Source: Pseudomonas cavernicola (GTDB lineage Bacteria > Pseudomonadota > Gammaproteobacteria > Pseudomonadales > Pseudomonadaceae). From it: 64,000 nt of DNA. The position numbers and the translations under genes are program-made. The notes below the pieces were generated by a model that saw nothing but the letters and a program-made list of their open reading frames with translations, did not search any database and was not told the DNA's origin. This document shows positions 8,780 to 16,178 of this stretch, in pieces; positions within the stretch are counted from its first letter, which is position 1, and each line of letters starts with the position of its first letter. The stretch covers positions 248,001 to 312,000 of the forward strand of contig NZ_QYUR01000002.1 of NCBI RefSeq assembly GCF_003596405.1. The letters are read 5' to 3'.

Positions 8780-9017
8780 GTTGATTCTCCTGAAGAAACC
8801 AGAACGAAAGCTGTCCGTTTAGTCATCAATTCAACGCGCCTGATTAAGCGCACTTGGCGAGCTGGTATGATGCGCGCCTTTTTTCAGTCCGGCAGAAAAA
8901 CAGCGCTGCGACGGCCGTATGACCGAGGGCGGTAGTTTTCACGCAGCCTGGCGACGACTGTGCTTTGCTTTGGCCTGACTGAACATTCACGGCGCTGTGC
9001 GCCACGGGGAGCCCACC

Positions 9018-10313
9018 ATGCTGGAAAGACTATTCCAACTCAACGCGCATAACACCGCGGTGCGCACCGAGCTCCTCGCCGGTCTCACGACTTTCCTGAC
9101 CATGGCCTACATCCTCTTCGTCAACCCGAGCATCCTCGGCGAGACCGGCATGGACAAAGGTGCAGTGTTCGTCGCCACCTGCCTGGCGGCGGCCATTGGC
9201 TCGGCGATCATGGGCTTTATCGCCAACTACCCGATCGCCCTCGCCCCGGGCATGGGCCTGAATGCCTTCTTCACTTACACCGTGGTGTTGCATATGGGCC
9301 ACACCTGGCAGGTGGCGCTCGGTGCGGTATTCCTCTCGGCGTGCATGTTCTTTCTGCTGTCGATCTTCAAGATCCGTGAATGGATCATCAATAGCATCGC
9401 GCTGGAGCTACGCTCGGCGATCGCCGCCGGTATCGGCCTGTTCCTCGCCCTGATCGCCCTGCAAAACGCCGGCATAGTGGTGGCCAACAAGGCCACTCTG
9501 GTCGGCATGGGCGACCTGAGCAAACCGGAACCGCTGCTGGCCGTCCTTGGCTTCTTCCTGATCGTCGCCCTGGAGGCACGCAAGGTCACGGGCGCGGTGC
9601 TGATCGGTATCCTCGCCGTCACCGGCGCAGCCATCGCCCTGGGCGTCTCCAAGTTCGGCGGGGTGGTGTCGATGCCGCCGTCGCTGGTGCCGACCCTCCT
9701 ACAACTGGACATCAAGGGCGCGCTGGATATCGGCCTGATCAGCGTGATCTTCGCCTTCCTCTTCGTCGACCTGTTCGACAACTCCGGCACCCTGATCGCC
9801 GTGGCGAAAAAAGCCGGACTGATGCGCAAGGACGGTTACATGCCGAAGATGGGCCGCGCGCTGATCGCAGACAGTAGCGCCGCAATGGTCGGTTCGGTGT
9901 TGGGCACCTCGACCACTACCAGCTACATCGAATCGGCGGCGGGCGTCAGCGCCGGCGGACGCACCGGCTTGACCGCCGTGGTGGTCGCCATCCTGTTTCT
10001 CCTGGCGCTGTTCTTCGCGCCGTTGGCCGGTAGCGTACCGGCCTTCGCCACCGCCCCGGCACTGCTGTTCGTTGCCGTGCTGATGACCGCCGGCCTGGCG
10101 GAAATCGACTGGAGCGACATCACCGTCGCCGCCCCGGTGGTGATCACCGCGCTGGCCATGCCGCTGACCTTCTCCATCGCCAACGGCATCGCTTTCGGCT
10201 TTATCGCCTGGGCCGCGATCAAACTGCTGGCCGGCCGCTGGCGCGAACTGAACCCAGCACTGGTGATACTCGCGATTTTGTTCGTAATTAAACTGGGCTG
10301 GTTCAACGCCTGA
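9018..10313 (+). CDS. NCS2/AzgA-type adenine/guanine/hypoxanthine permease
   Basis: A 431-residue inner-membrane transporter with about twelve membrane segments. Family motifs include TTFLTMAYILFVNP near the N-terminus, ALAPGMGLNAFF, and FVDLFDNSGTLIAVA, which identify the AzgA/AdeP/PbuG branch of NCS2 permeases. The ATG at MLERLFQ is preferred over an upstream in-frame start because a GGGGAGC ribosome site lies seven bases before it. The gene stands alone, so purine salvage is inferred from the family only. The leader upstream contains a possible stem (described among the findings). Confidence 0.92.
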   Translation: MLERLFQLNAHNTAVRTELLAGLTTFLTMAYILFVNPSILGETGMDKGAVFVATCLAAAIGSAIMGFIANYPIALAPGMGLNAFFTYTVVLHMGHTWQVALGAVFLSACMFFLLSIFKIREWIINSIALELRSAIAAGIGLFLALIALQNAGIVVANKATLVGMGDLSKPEPLLAVLGFFLIVALEARKVTGAVLIGILAVTGAAIALGVSKFGGVVSMPPSLVPTLLQLDIKGALDIGLISVIFAFLFVDLFDNSGTLIAVAKKAGLMRKDGYMPKMGRALIADSSAAMVGSVLGTSTTTSYIESAAGVSAGGRTGLTAVVVAILFLLALFFAPLAGSVPAFATAPALLFVAVLMTAGLAEIDWSDITVAAPVVITALAMPLTFSIANGIAFGFIAWAAIKLLAGRWRELNPALVILAILFVIKLGWFNA

Positions 10314-10317
10314 GCCA

Positions 10318-10375
10318 GTAGGGTGGGCTTCAGCCCACCACCACCTTGGCATTGGTGGGCTGAAGCCCGCCCTAC
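10318..10375. repeat. Palindrome between the purine permease and trmA
   Basis: Arms of 23 bp, beginning GTAGGGTGGGCTTCAGCCC and ending GGGCTGAAGCCCGCCCTAC, separated by 11 bases. This is the GTAGGGTGGGC type of extragenic palindrome. It fills almost the whole gap between the two genes and could attenuate transcription between them. Confidence 0.85.
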
Positions 10376-10390
10376 ACAATAGAGTTATCC

Positions 10391-11479
10391 ATGAGTGCTC
10401 CACAGTTCGACCCGGCCGCCTACCTGGCCCAGCTGGAAGAAAAGAAAAACCGCCTGATTGCCTTGCTCGCGCCCTTCGCTGCACCGGAGCCGGAAGTCTT
10501 CGACTCGCCGCGCGAGCATTACCGCCTGCGCGCCGAGTTCCGCCTGTGGCGGGAGAATGAAGAGCGTTTCTATGCGATGTTCGCGGCCGGCGATAAACAC
10601 ACACCGATCCTGCTCGACGACTTTCCGATCGCCAGCACCCGCATCAATGACTTGATGCCGCGCCTGAAAGCCGCTTGGCAGCTCAGTTCGGCGCTGAGCT
10701 TCAAGCTGTTTCAGGCCGAGTTCCTCACCACCCTGGCCGGTGACGGGCTGATCACCCTCTGCTACCACCGCCCGCTGGATGAGCATTGGCAGGCGGCGGC
10801 GCAACAGCTTGCGACGGAGCTGGGCGTAAGCCTGGTTGGGCGCTCGCGCGGTCAGCGCCTGGTCATCGGTCGCGACTATGTCGTGGAAGAACTGGACGTC
10901 GCCGGGCGCACCTTCAGCTACCGCCAGCCGGAAGGCGCGTTCACCCAGCCGAACGGCGCGGTAAACGAGAAGATGCTCAACTGGGCCTTCGATGCCCTCG
11001 GCGAGCGCCAGGACGATCTGCTCGAGTTGTACTGCGGCAACGGCAACTTCACCCTGCCGCTGGCCACTCGCGTGCGCAAAGTGCTGGCCACGGAAATCAG
11101 CAAGTCCTCGGTCAACGCCGCGCTGGCCAACCTGGCCGATAACAACGTCGACAACGTGACCTTGGTGCGCCTCTCCGCTGAGGAGCTGACCGAAGCGCTG
11201 AATGAGGTGCGGCCGTTCCGCCGTCTACAGGGCATCGACCTGAAGAGCTACCAGTTCGGCAGCGTATTCGTCGACCCGCCGCGCGCCGGCATGGACCCGG
11301 ACACCTGCGAGCTGACCCGGCGCTTCGAGCGCATCCTCTACATCTCCTGCAACCCGGAAACCCTGGCCGCCAACATCGCCCAGCTGCATGACAGCCACCG
11401 TGTCACGCGCTGCGCACTCTTCGACCAGTTCCCCTACACCCACCACATGGAAAGTGGGGTGTTGCTGGAGCGCCGTTAA
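10391..11479 (+). CDS. trmA: tRNA (uracil-54-C5)-methyltransferase TrmA
   Basis: The 362-residue protein is full length for TrmA, which makes 5-methyluridine at position 54 of tRNA using S-adenosylmethionine. Visible signatures are the SAM-binding [15 protein letters not shown], the VFVDPPRAG motif and the catalytic-cysteine motif YISCNPETL. The C-terminal EHMESG-like end ([12 protein letters not shown]) contains the conserved glutamate. It lacks the extra TRAM domain and Fe-S cysteines of RumA/RlmD, which supports TrmA. Confidence 0.96.
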   Translation: MSAPQFDPAAYLAQLEEKKNRLIALLAPFAAPEPEVFDSPREHYRLRAEFRLWRENEERFYAMFAAGDKHTPILLDDFPIASTRINDLMPRLKAAWQLSSALSFKLFQAEFLTTLAGDGLITLCYHRPLDEHWQAAAQQLATELGVSLVGRSRGQRLVIGRDYVVEELDVAGRTFSYRQPEGAFTQPNGAVNEKMLNWAFDALGERQDDLLELYCGNGNFTLPLATRVRKVLATEISKSSVNAALANLADNNVDNVTLVRLSAEELTEALNEVRPFRRLQGIDLKSYQFGSVFVDPPRAGMDPDTCELTRRFERILYISCNPETLAANIAQLHDSHRVTRCALFDQFPYTHHMESGVLLERR

Positions 11480-11496
11480 GGCTACAACAGCAGAAT

Positions 11497-11530
11497 ACCC
11501 GCGCCCCAACTACCGATGGGCGGCGCGGGT
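11497..11530 (+). terminator. Stem-loop after trmA
   Basis: Inverted arms ACCCGCGCC and GGCGCGGGT with a 16-base loop lie 18 bases after the trmA stop. No U-run follows, so this is only a possible terminator or RNA-stabilising stem. Confidence 0.4.
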
Positions 11531-11543
11531 GCTCGGCTAATGG

Positions 11544-11829
11544 GTGTCCCCTATTACTCCTTTATTGGACTCATTCGATTGCGGTAGATGGGTTAAAGGC
11601 TCGGCACGCCCGTGCCGAGCGCCGGCTATGAGTCGCAAATTATTTCCCCCGGCAGCGCCGTATGGGCCTTGCAGTTATAGCGCGGCCGGGCAGCGCGTGC
11701 TTCCTGATAGCCCCCATCCCTAGCCACTGGTCCCCAATCGCCATGGACCGAACCCGCAGGGAACTATCCTTTCATTACTGCCCCCAAGGGCAGCAACCCA
11801 TTCTTGCCGATAGCGTCACGGTGAATGCC
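11544..11829. other. Intergenic region between trmA and the DUF2790 gene
   Basis: It begins with GTGTCCCCTATTACTCC, an outlying relative of the CTGTCCCC repeats that punctuate the toxin array. A perfect hairpin follows at 11599-11620 (GCTCGGCAC, four-base loop, GTGCCGAGC). No convincing coding sequence is seen. The remainder holds the unrecognised promoter of the DUF2790 gene. Confidence 0.5.
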
Positions 11830-12087
11830 ATGAAGACAATCCTTACCGGCCTTGCCCTGGCCAGCCTTTGCCCCCTGGCCCTGGCAACTAGCATGGACGC
11901 GTCCCATGAACTGCCAGTGGAGGTCTACAACTACTCGATGGAACTGGATATTGCCAAGGTCATCGCCATAGACACCCCGCCTTACGTCTGCGAGGTCGTG
12001 CCTACACGCATGACCTATGAGGACTCCAAGGGCCAGCGGCATATCCTTGAATACCTGGTATGGGGTGGTGGCTGCAGCGGCGACTGA
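11830..12087 (+). CDS. DUF2790 family small secreted protein
   Basis: An 85-residue protein with a signal peptide (MKTILTGLALASLCPLALA). The mature part is rich in the motifs of Pseudomonas DUF2790 proteins: Y-x-Y-x-M-x-LDIAKVI, a cysteine in YVCEVVP, RMTYEDSKG and HILEYLVWGGGCS. Two cysteines may form a disulfide. The function is unknown; relatives in Pseudomonas are often small, copper- or stress-linked periplasmic proteins, but nothing here shows this. Longer in-frame starts upstream give an unlikely, non-signal N-terminus, so the ATG at MKTILTG is chosen. Confidence 0.85.
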   Translation: MKTILTGLALASLCPLALATSMDASHELPVEVYNYSMELDIAKVIAIDTPPYVCEVVPTRMTYEDSKGQRHILEYLVWGGGCSGD

Positions 12088-12115
12088 TGCAGCATTGGAC
12101 TACGAGCTACGAGCT

Positions 12116-12185
12116 AAAGAGGTCGGAGTGGTTTTTTTTCGACTAAGTAACTAGTTGGTCAAAAACAAATTACTCCGACCCCTTT
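12116..12185. repeat. Inverted pair of a second repeat type (GGTCGGAGT)
   Basis: AAAGAGGTCGGAGTG and its near complement TACTCCGACCCCTTT (13 of 15 match) bracket 40 A/T-rich bases. It resembles the CTGTCCCC pairs in size and layout and marks the left edge of the low-GC toxin array. Confidence 0.6.
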
Positions 12186-12284
12186 ATTCTTTTTGGCAGC
12201 AAAACTCGCGCGCGACGTGACATGGTGGAAACTCCTTGTCCCGGAACATGACGCCAAAAGATTAGACGAGATCGAATCGGATAA

Positions 12285-12304
12285 CCGTGGTCTGTCCCCT
12301 AATA
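12285..12304 (+). repeat. CTGTCCCC repeat copy at the left edge of module 1
   Basis: CCGTGGTCTGTCCCCTAATA. The identical 20-mer occurs at 13836-13855 and 13987-14006, and its exact reverse complement at 13721-13740. The about 45 bases before it (ACATGACGCCAAAAGATTAG and following) recur before the copy at 13987. Confidence 0.9.
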
Positions 12305-12334
12305 CTCTTTCAGGTCCCGTCCCCTTTTCCTTTT

Positions 12335-12586
12335 TTATGGCCGCCTTACTCCATAGACCGATGCGGCGTAAGCTGCATCTACTTCTTCAGCAGCCCCTTC
12401 ACTGTTTCCCCGAATATCGGGCGGGGCCTCGGACAGTTCAATGACTGCATCAAGCTCTTTGCAATACACAAGAGTACTGGCCCAAGCGTGATGAATTTGG
12501 CTTACGCCATCCGCCAAAGACTGAAGCTTGCCCATATCAACCTGAGTATAGGTTCCGTCAAGCCTTTTGAATTTCAAACCAATCAT
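12335..12586 (-). CDS. Orphan immunity-like protein, module 1
   Basis: An 83-residue protein starting MIGLKFKRLDGTYTQ. The ATG overlaps the stop of an upstream toxin-tail frame (ATGA), the classic layout of a cdiA tip and its cdiI. A longer frame with 20 more residues exists, but those codons lie over the toxin tail in another frame. It is not recognised as a named immunity family. The role is inferred from the coupled start and from the equivalent order in the neighbouring modules. The C-terminal end runs into the bracket repeat, so it may be altered. Confidence 0.5.
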   Translation of the reverse strand: MIGLKFKRLDGTYTQVDMGKLQSLADGVSQIHHAWASTLVYCKELDAVIELSEAPPDIRGNSEGAAEEVDAAYAASVYGVRRP

Positions 12587-12717
12587 TTCAACTCTCTCAA
12601 TTTCCAGTTGGCTATGCTTTCGGAGTTTGTGCCTGGGTAGTTCCACTCCAGTTTCCCACTTGCCGTTTTTCCGCCGCGCACAAATTCAGCATATGGCGCA
12701 TCCAGCACATTCCTTAA
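12583..12717 (-). pseudogene. C-terminal fragment of a CdiA toxin, module 1
   Basis: Forty-four sense codons end in TGA and overlap the start of the immunity-like gene. The fragment reads LRNVLDAPYAEFVRGGKT at its start and SIANWKLRELK at its end. There is no start codon or ribosome site. The frame is closed by a TGA just upstream, and the GGGGACAG repeat begins seven bases further. It is too short to classify; charge and composition resemble the end of a nuclease-type tip. Confidence 0.55.
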
Positions 12718-12724
12718 TCAGTGA

Positions 12725-12787
12725 AAAAGGGGACAGATTTATTTATCAGACAGCATTTTCCCGCCAAAAATAAATCTGTCCCCTTTT
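12725..12787. repeat. Inverted repeat pair of the GGGGACAGATTTATTT type
   Basis: AAAAGGGGACAGATTTATTT and its exact reverse complement AAATAAATCTGTCCCCTTTT (20 bp each) are separated by 23 bases. It separates module 1 from the DUF637-like fragment. The same arms bound the RAYT element and the Imm45 module. Confidence 0.95.
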
Positions 12788-12788
12788 C

Positions 12789-13026
12789 TTATCCAGCAGC
12801 GGTCATATAACCTTTGAGGCTGTCCCAAGAGAAAGTTTCTTTGACTACGGCTCCCAGATTGCCCTTGTTATTGATAGCACTAACGGTTGCGGCACTAGCC
12901 ATAGAGGTCAGCGCTGCTGTTGCAGCGACGTTACCAAAACCTGCGGCAGTCCCTCCTGCGACACCTGCCGCCATTGCCGTTCCTGACCCCGCAGTTGCAC
13001 TAGCCATTGTGCCGAACGCTGGGCCA
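12789..13026 (-). pseudogene. Fragment of a CdiA/FhaB pretoxin (DUF637-like) region
   Basis: About 75 codons without a stop on the minus strand give an alanine/glycine-rich stretch followed by SAINNKGNLGAVVKETFSWD and LKGYMTAAG. This is the DUF637-type haemagglutinin segment that precedes the VENN/pretoxin part in CdiA proteins. Both edges coincide with CTGTCCCC repeats, so it is an isolated internal slice of a tpsA gene with neither start nor tip. The main fhaB gene in this window shows no such segment at the same place, so the slice came from another allele. Confidence 0.65.
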
Positions 13027-13029
13027 GAA

Positions 13030-13049
13030 AAATAAATCTGTCCCCTTTT
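13030..13049 (+). repeat. CTGTCCCC repeat copy at the left edge of module 2
   Basis: AAATAAATCTGTCCCCTTTT. The preceding GGCCAGAAA is also shared with the copy downstream of the Imm45 gene, so these two copies are alike over about 29 bp. Confidence 0.9.
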
Positions 13050-13063
13050 TCGGTCCTATTATT

Positions 13064-13345
13064 TTAAAAATCCAGAAAAAAAACTATTGCATATAGCAAT
13101 AGAGCAACACTTGCTAACGCAGTCCGCCATGCCGGATTTGCATCCTTACCTAGCCCTCCCGGGCCAATAGATACCCTTCCTCCTCTTAAATATCCATAAA
13201 CAGCCTGAGCAAACCACAATTGCACCATCAAAACAGTGAAGAATTTTTTCCAATCCCCACCAAATCGCCAAAAGCAACTTACCAAAGAAGCAGAAAGCAG
13301 CACCCCGCCAAGAATATTCCCATACCTATGTAAAGCTTCAATCAT
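13064..13345 (-). CDS. Orphan membrane immunity-like protein, module 2
   Basis: A 93-residue protein starting MIEALHRYGNILGG. Three hydrophobic segments are seen (about 10-27, 38-55 and 75-92), with a glycine-rich loop RGGRVSIGPGGLG between. The ATG lies one base after the TGA of the toxin fragment, so they form a coupled pair. A small multi-pass immunity protein usually protects against a toxin that acts on the inner membrane. Not assigned to a named family. An upstream extension to 117 codons is an overlap with the toxin frame. Confidence 0.55.
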   Translation of the reverse strand: MIEALHRYGNILGGVLLSASLVSCFWRFGGDWKKFFTVLMVQLWFAQAVYGYLRGGRVSIGPGGLGKDANPAWRTALASVALLLYAIVFFLDF

Positions 13346-13346
13346 C

Positions 13347-13720
13347 TCAATCTGCCTTAAGAATCTCTTTTGAATTATCAAACAGTGTATCCCACACACC
13401 TGAAAGTCCCAATGCATTCGAAACCTTTAAAGCATCACTGGCTGGCATTCCCTTGGCGATGGCGTAACGCTCAAATCCGTCACTTAGTGCGGCGGTAGTC
13501 GACGCCTTAACAAGATCGTCTTTTAAATATCCAGATAAAAACGATGTAATGGTCGAAGCGTTCGACAACCCTACAGATACACCTCCAGTAGTAACTATCG
13601 CCCCTGCACTCAGAACATCTCCAAGATCACTAATCATTTTTGCATCTGCGGCCTTTACCCAGCGTAAAGTGCTCACATCACCGAGATCAATATTCGCCCC
13701 TGTCGCTACACACTCAGCGG
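13347..13720 (-). pseudogene. 5'-truncated CdiA C-terminal toxin fragment, module 2
   Basis: About 123 codons are open from the repeat edge to TGA. It starts TAECVATGANIDLGDVSTLR and ends TLFDNSKEILKAD. There is a glycine/serine/threonine-rich, weakly hydrophobic middle (AGAIVTTGGVSVGLSNAS). The first sense codon joins the GGGGACAG repeat without any start or ribosome site, so the gene is cut at the repeat. The membrane immunity partner suggests a membrane-acting toxin, but no family is recognised. Confidence 0.6.
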
Positions 13721-13740
13721 TATTAGGGGACAGACCACGG
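13721..13740 (-). repeat. GGGGACAG repeat copy at the right edge of module 2
   Basis: TATTAGGGGACAGACCACGG, exact reverse complement of the copy at 12285-12304. It directly abuts the truncated toxin frame. Confidence 0.92.
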
Positions 13741-13835
13741 TTTGCTAAAACAACAAACCAGACTCAGGCATTGGGGGCCAACCTGGGCCGCCCTGACTTT
13801 CCTCGCGTTACTCTTGACGAGATCGGATCGAATAA

Positions 13836-14006
13836 CCGTGGTCTGTCCCCTAATACCCGTCGTCCCCTAATACTTTCGATTAATCAGAGCACACCCTCAG
13901 TAAAATCGTGGTCTGTCCCCTATTACCCCGTCCCCTATTACCCCGGAACATGACGCCAAAAGATTAGACGGGATCGGATCGGATAACCGTGGTCTGTCCC
14001 CTAATA
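13836..14006 (+). repeat. Cluster of CTGTCCCC repeats between modules 2 and 3
   Basis: Three full copies (13836-13855, 13906-13925, 13987-14006) and two partial GTCCCCTAATAC/GTCCCCTATTAC copies stand in the same orientation. A spacer with ATCAGAGCACACCCTCAG at 13880-13898 also occurs between the inverted copies near 14.8 kb. A second shared segment, from GGAACATGACGCC to ATCGGATCGGATAA, matches the sequence before the copy at 12285. The 95 bases before the cluster (13741-13835) show no gene. Confidence 0.9.
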
Positions 14007-14019
14007 GATCCTTCAAAAA

Positions 14020-14253
14020 TCATATTTTTTTGTGCGACTCCAATAAAAATAACTTCAGGATATCCAGAGCTTGCGCCTCTGTTTTTCCCCAACCAAGCTC
14101 ATTCCTATTGCCTCGTTCAGAGTAATACACGACCCATTCCTCACCAGATTTCTGCAAACAAAAGGCCTCGTTCTTCTCTTCATAAATCCCGTATGAAGAA
14201 GTTGAAATACCCTTCCGATCAAGAAAGCTTATTAATTCTTTGACTGTCCACAT
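14020..14253 (-). CDS. Orphan immunity-like protein, module 3 (partner of TNT-like toxin)
   Basis: A 77-residue acidic/aromatic protein starting MWTVKELISFLDRKGIS, with GEEWVVYYSERGNRNELGW in the middle. Its ATG overlaps the toxin stop as TAATG, the same junction seen for the main fhaB and its immunity gene. Size and position fit an immunity protein for an NAD-glycohydrolase-type tip. The frame is intact, so the gene could still be protective if transcribed; no promoter was recognised in front of the truncated toxin. Confidence 0.65.
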   Translation of the reverse strand: MWTVKELISFLDRKGISTSSYGIYEEKNEAFCLQKSGEEWVVYYSERGNRNELGWGKTEAQALDILKLFLLESHKKI

Positions 14254-14768
14254 TATCGTTCTCCTAATTTTCCTGTATCTAGGTAATACTGAACTCTTCC
14301 TGGAAGTTTATCTTGAATTCCAGTACCTCTTTGATCAAACCAACCTGCTGCGTTTGCTCTCTCTACACCTTCAATCACACCATCAACAGAGTAAACGGAT
14401 GGAGGAGATGTAGGTACGTTTGATAGAGCTCTTGCATCCAATGGAACGCCTACAGGGGATATATATCTACCCGATGTTTCCCCATATCGATCAACTAAAA
14501 TTAGCGGAGAACCCTCCGGAGAAGGTTGATAGGTGATCGTTCTTTGGGTCCCTGGAATAGCTCCGTCATACGGAGGCCACCACGTCGAGCCATCGGGTTT
14601 AACCCATCCTGCGGCTTCTGCCTGCACGCGTTCTTGAGCCAATAGCCCGCGCTCGTTGATATTTAAGTTAAGGCCCCGATAAGTTCGATCCGCATAGCTC
14701 TGACTAAATCTCCCATATGATGAAGTTTCATCTGAAAGAGTTGTTCCATACGGCGTTAACTTGCTTAG
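14253..14768 (-). pseudogene. 5'-truncated TNT-like (NAD+ glycohydrolase) toxin tip, module 3
   Basis: About 171 codons, open from the repeat edge to TAA. The C-terminal 100 residues have the look of the tuberculosis-necrotizing-toxin (TNT) fold: WWPPYDGAIPGT, then LILVDRYGETSGRYISP, then GVPLDARAL. The Y/F-G-x-x-x-G-R-Y-x-SP-x-G-x-P-x-x-x-RAL pattern is typical of that family, whose members hydrolyse NAD+. The N-terminal part (SKLTPYGTTLSDE...) has no start codon of its own; an apparent GTG start falls in the repeat. A tip without delivery domains is inactive as a CDI toxin. Confidence 0.7.
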
Positions 14769-14834
14769 TAATAGGGGACAGACCACGATTAATCAGAGCA
14801 CACCCTCAGTAAAATCGTGGTCTGCCCCCTATTA
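14769..14834. repeat. Inverted GGGGACAG/CTGCCCCC pair between modules 3 and 4
   Basis: TAATAGGGGACAGACCACGA and TCGTGGTCTGCCCCCTATTA (one mismatch) flank a 26-base spacer with ATCAGAGCACACCCTCAG. This is a two-REP (BIME-like) unit: the left copy abuts the module 3 toxin and the right copy lies just beyond the end of module 4. Confidence 0.93.
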
Positions 14835-14875
14835 CCCCTTACTTTAGTCGGCGTCCGCCTCCTATTATTGCGTGT

Positions 14876-15121
14876 TTAGTAAGCACCATACTTCAAGAGC
14901 ACTGAATTTATATCAATTTCTCCATTTCGAATGAACTCAAATTCCTCCTTGGTTATTTCCAACTCTTTCAGTCGCCCCCCCACCTCTCCGGAGATGTATC
15001 TCAGCACGAAATTATCACCTGTCTTTCTAACACTCCAGAATGGACCAAAAAACTCATCCTCTGATGCCAAACTCTTTTTCTCCGGATCTAGTACTGGATT
15101 TCTCTTATCAAACTCATCCAT
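14876..15121 (-). CDS. Orphan immunity-like protein, module 4
   Basis: An 81-residue acidic protein starting MDEFDKRNPVLDPEKK, with GPFWSVRKTGDNFVLRYISG and a C-terminal DINSVLLKYGAY. The ATG is preferred over a GTG two codons upstream, though both are near a TAGGTG ribosome site. It follows a 23-codon toxin tail by six bases. No named family is recognised; the immunity role comes from the position and the repeated organisation. Confidence 0.5.
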   Translation of the reverse strand: MDEFDKRNPVLDPEKKSLASEDEFFGPFWSVRKTGDNFVLRYISGEVGGRLKELEITKEEFEFIRNGEIDINSVLLKYGAY

Positions 15122-15127
15122 ATACAC

Positions 15128-15199
15128 CTACCATAATTGAATTTCCTCGAAATTAGGCTTGGATAAAAAATTCATTACAGCCTCTGAGGCTCCTCTAGA
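15128..15199 (-). pseudogene. Remnant of a toxin C-terminus, module 4
   Basis: Twenty-three codons, SRGASEAVMNFLSKPN then FEEIQLW, end in TAG directly before the immunity-like gene. The frame starts at the GGGGACAG repeat with no start codon. It is the shortest of the five toxin remnants and cannot be classified. Confidence 0.45.
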
Positions 15200-15200
15200 G

Positions 15201-15269
15201 AAATAGGGGACAGACCACGTTTTTATAAATGCAAATTCAACTCAGTAAATCGGGGTCTGTCCCCTATTA
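15201..15269. repeat. Inverted GGGGACAG/CTGTCCCC pair between modules 4 and 5
   Basis: AAATAGGGGACAGACCACGT and TCGGGGTCTGTCCCCTATTA flank a 29-base A/T-rich spacer. The left copy abuts the module 4 toxin remnant; the right copy lies 50 bases from the end of the module 5 immunity gene. Confidence 0.9.
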
Positions 15270-15320
15270 CTCCTTTTTTTGAAGTGGCTGTGCTCTCGAG
15301 CAGGAAAAGTCGGGGCCAAT

Positions 15321-15788
15321 TCAGACCACCCTTAGTTTCTGTTTCGACAATGAATCAGCCACGAGAATAGCCTCCTCATACTTTTCTAAGTCTTCACCAA
15401 CCCACGACTCACCACCACGAGCAACATGAAACTTAACTAGAGCACCGAGTTCGTCACTGGAAATAATTGCTCGAGCTATCTCACTTGAGTTACTGGACCT
15501 CCAAGCGTTAAAAAACTCCTCGACAAACAAGCACGCATAGACAACGTAATCACACTCAACATAATCATCTATATGCACAGAATTAACGAAGCACTCATAC
15601 CCTGTTTTATCCGGAAAATCACTTGCAGATACATTCGTGTCACCTTTTGCAAGAGATGCCAAAAAGGTGCACCCATCCCGTTTAAAAAAGCCGGGAGCAA
15701 GCAGTTCTGAAAGCTCAGGCGGCAACATCCTGCCATCCCAGCTTGAGCCCTGAATTACTTGATCCATTTTCTTATTCATCGCAAGCAT
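15321..15788 (-). CDS. Orphan immunity-like protein, module 5
   Basis: A 155-residue acidic soluble protein starting MLAMNKKMDQVIQG. Aromatic/acidic motifs include DDYVECDYVVYACLFVEEFF and GESWVGEDLEKYEEA. It begins two bases after the stop of the toxin fragment, with GGTGAG as ribosome site. The acidic character fits an inhibitor of a basic nuclease-like toxin. The family is not recognised. Confidence 0.6.
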   Translation of the reverse strand: MLAMNKKMDQVIQGSSWDGRMLPPELSELLAPGFFKRDGCTFLASLAKGDTNVSASDFPDKTGYECFVNSVHIDDYVECDYVVYACLFVEEFFNAWRSSNSSEIARAIISSDELGALVKFHVARGGESWVGEDLEKYEEAILVADSLSKQKLRVV

Positions 15789-15790
15789 AG

Positions 15791-16177
15791 TTACTCACCC
15801 AAGTATTTCTTCATGCCTTTCTCGACAGCGCCCTGAAACTTATAATCTTTCAGCAGCTTGTTGACAGACTTAGGCGCGTTCGGAAATGAATTCGTTGCTG
15901 GATCATACAAATACTTGTTACCGTCATTATCCTGATAGTGCAACTGTCCAGGACGCTGGCCAGGGTTAGGATTTTCCACATCGAGTCGTTCCTTACCCTT
16001 GCCTTTCCAAATCGTTTTGCTCGCAGTTTGAACACCGCTCTCTCCTAACATCCCCCCCTTTGCCGCGGTGGCAGTCCCTTTCGCACGAACAAGACCGCCA
16101 GACGCCGCTATTTCCAACAGTTTCGCAGCAGTTGCAGTCCCCTCACCATACTCTCGCAGGATCAGGGCATTCTGCAA
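15791..16177 (-). pseudogene. 5'-truncated polymorphic toxin tip (probably Ntox24-like), module 5
   Basis: About 128 open codons, ending KGMKKYLGE. The C-terminal 75 residues contain KTIWKGKGKERLDVENPNPG, then PGQLHYQDNDGNKYLYDP and FPNAPKSVNKLLKD. From memory this resembles polymorphic toxin type 24 tips, with the conserved DVENPNPG and IHYQD-type histidine; I hold this assignment at moderate confidence. The N-terminal side is alanine-rich linker. The only start is a TTG inside the A-run next to the repeat, so the gene has lost its beginning at the RAYT element. Confidence 0.65.
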
Positions 16178-16178
16178 A

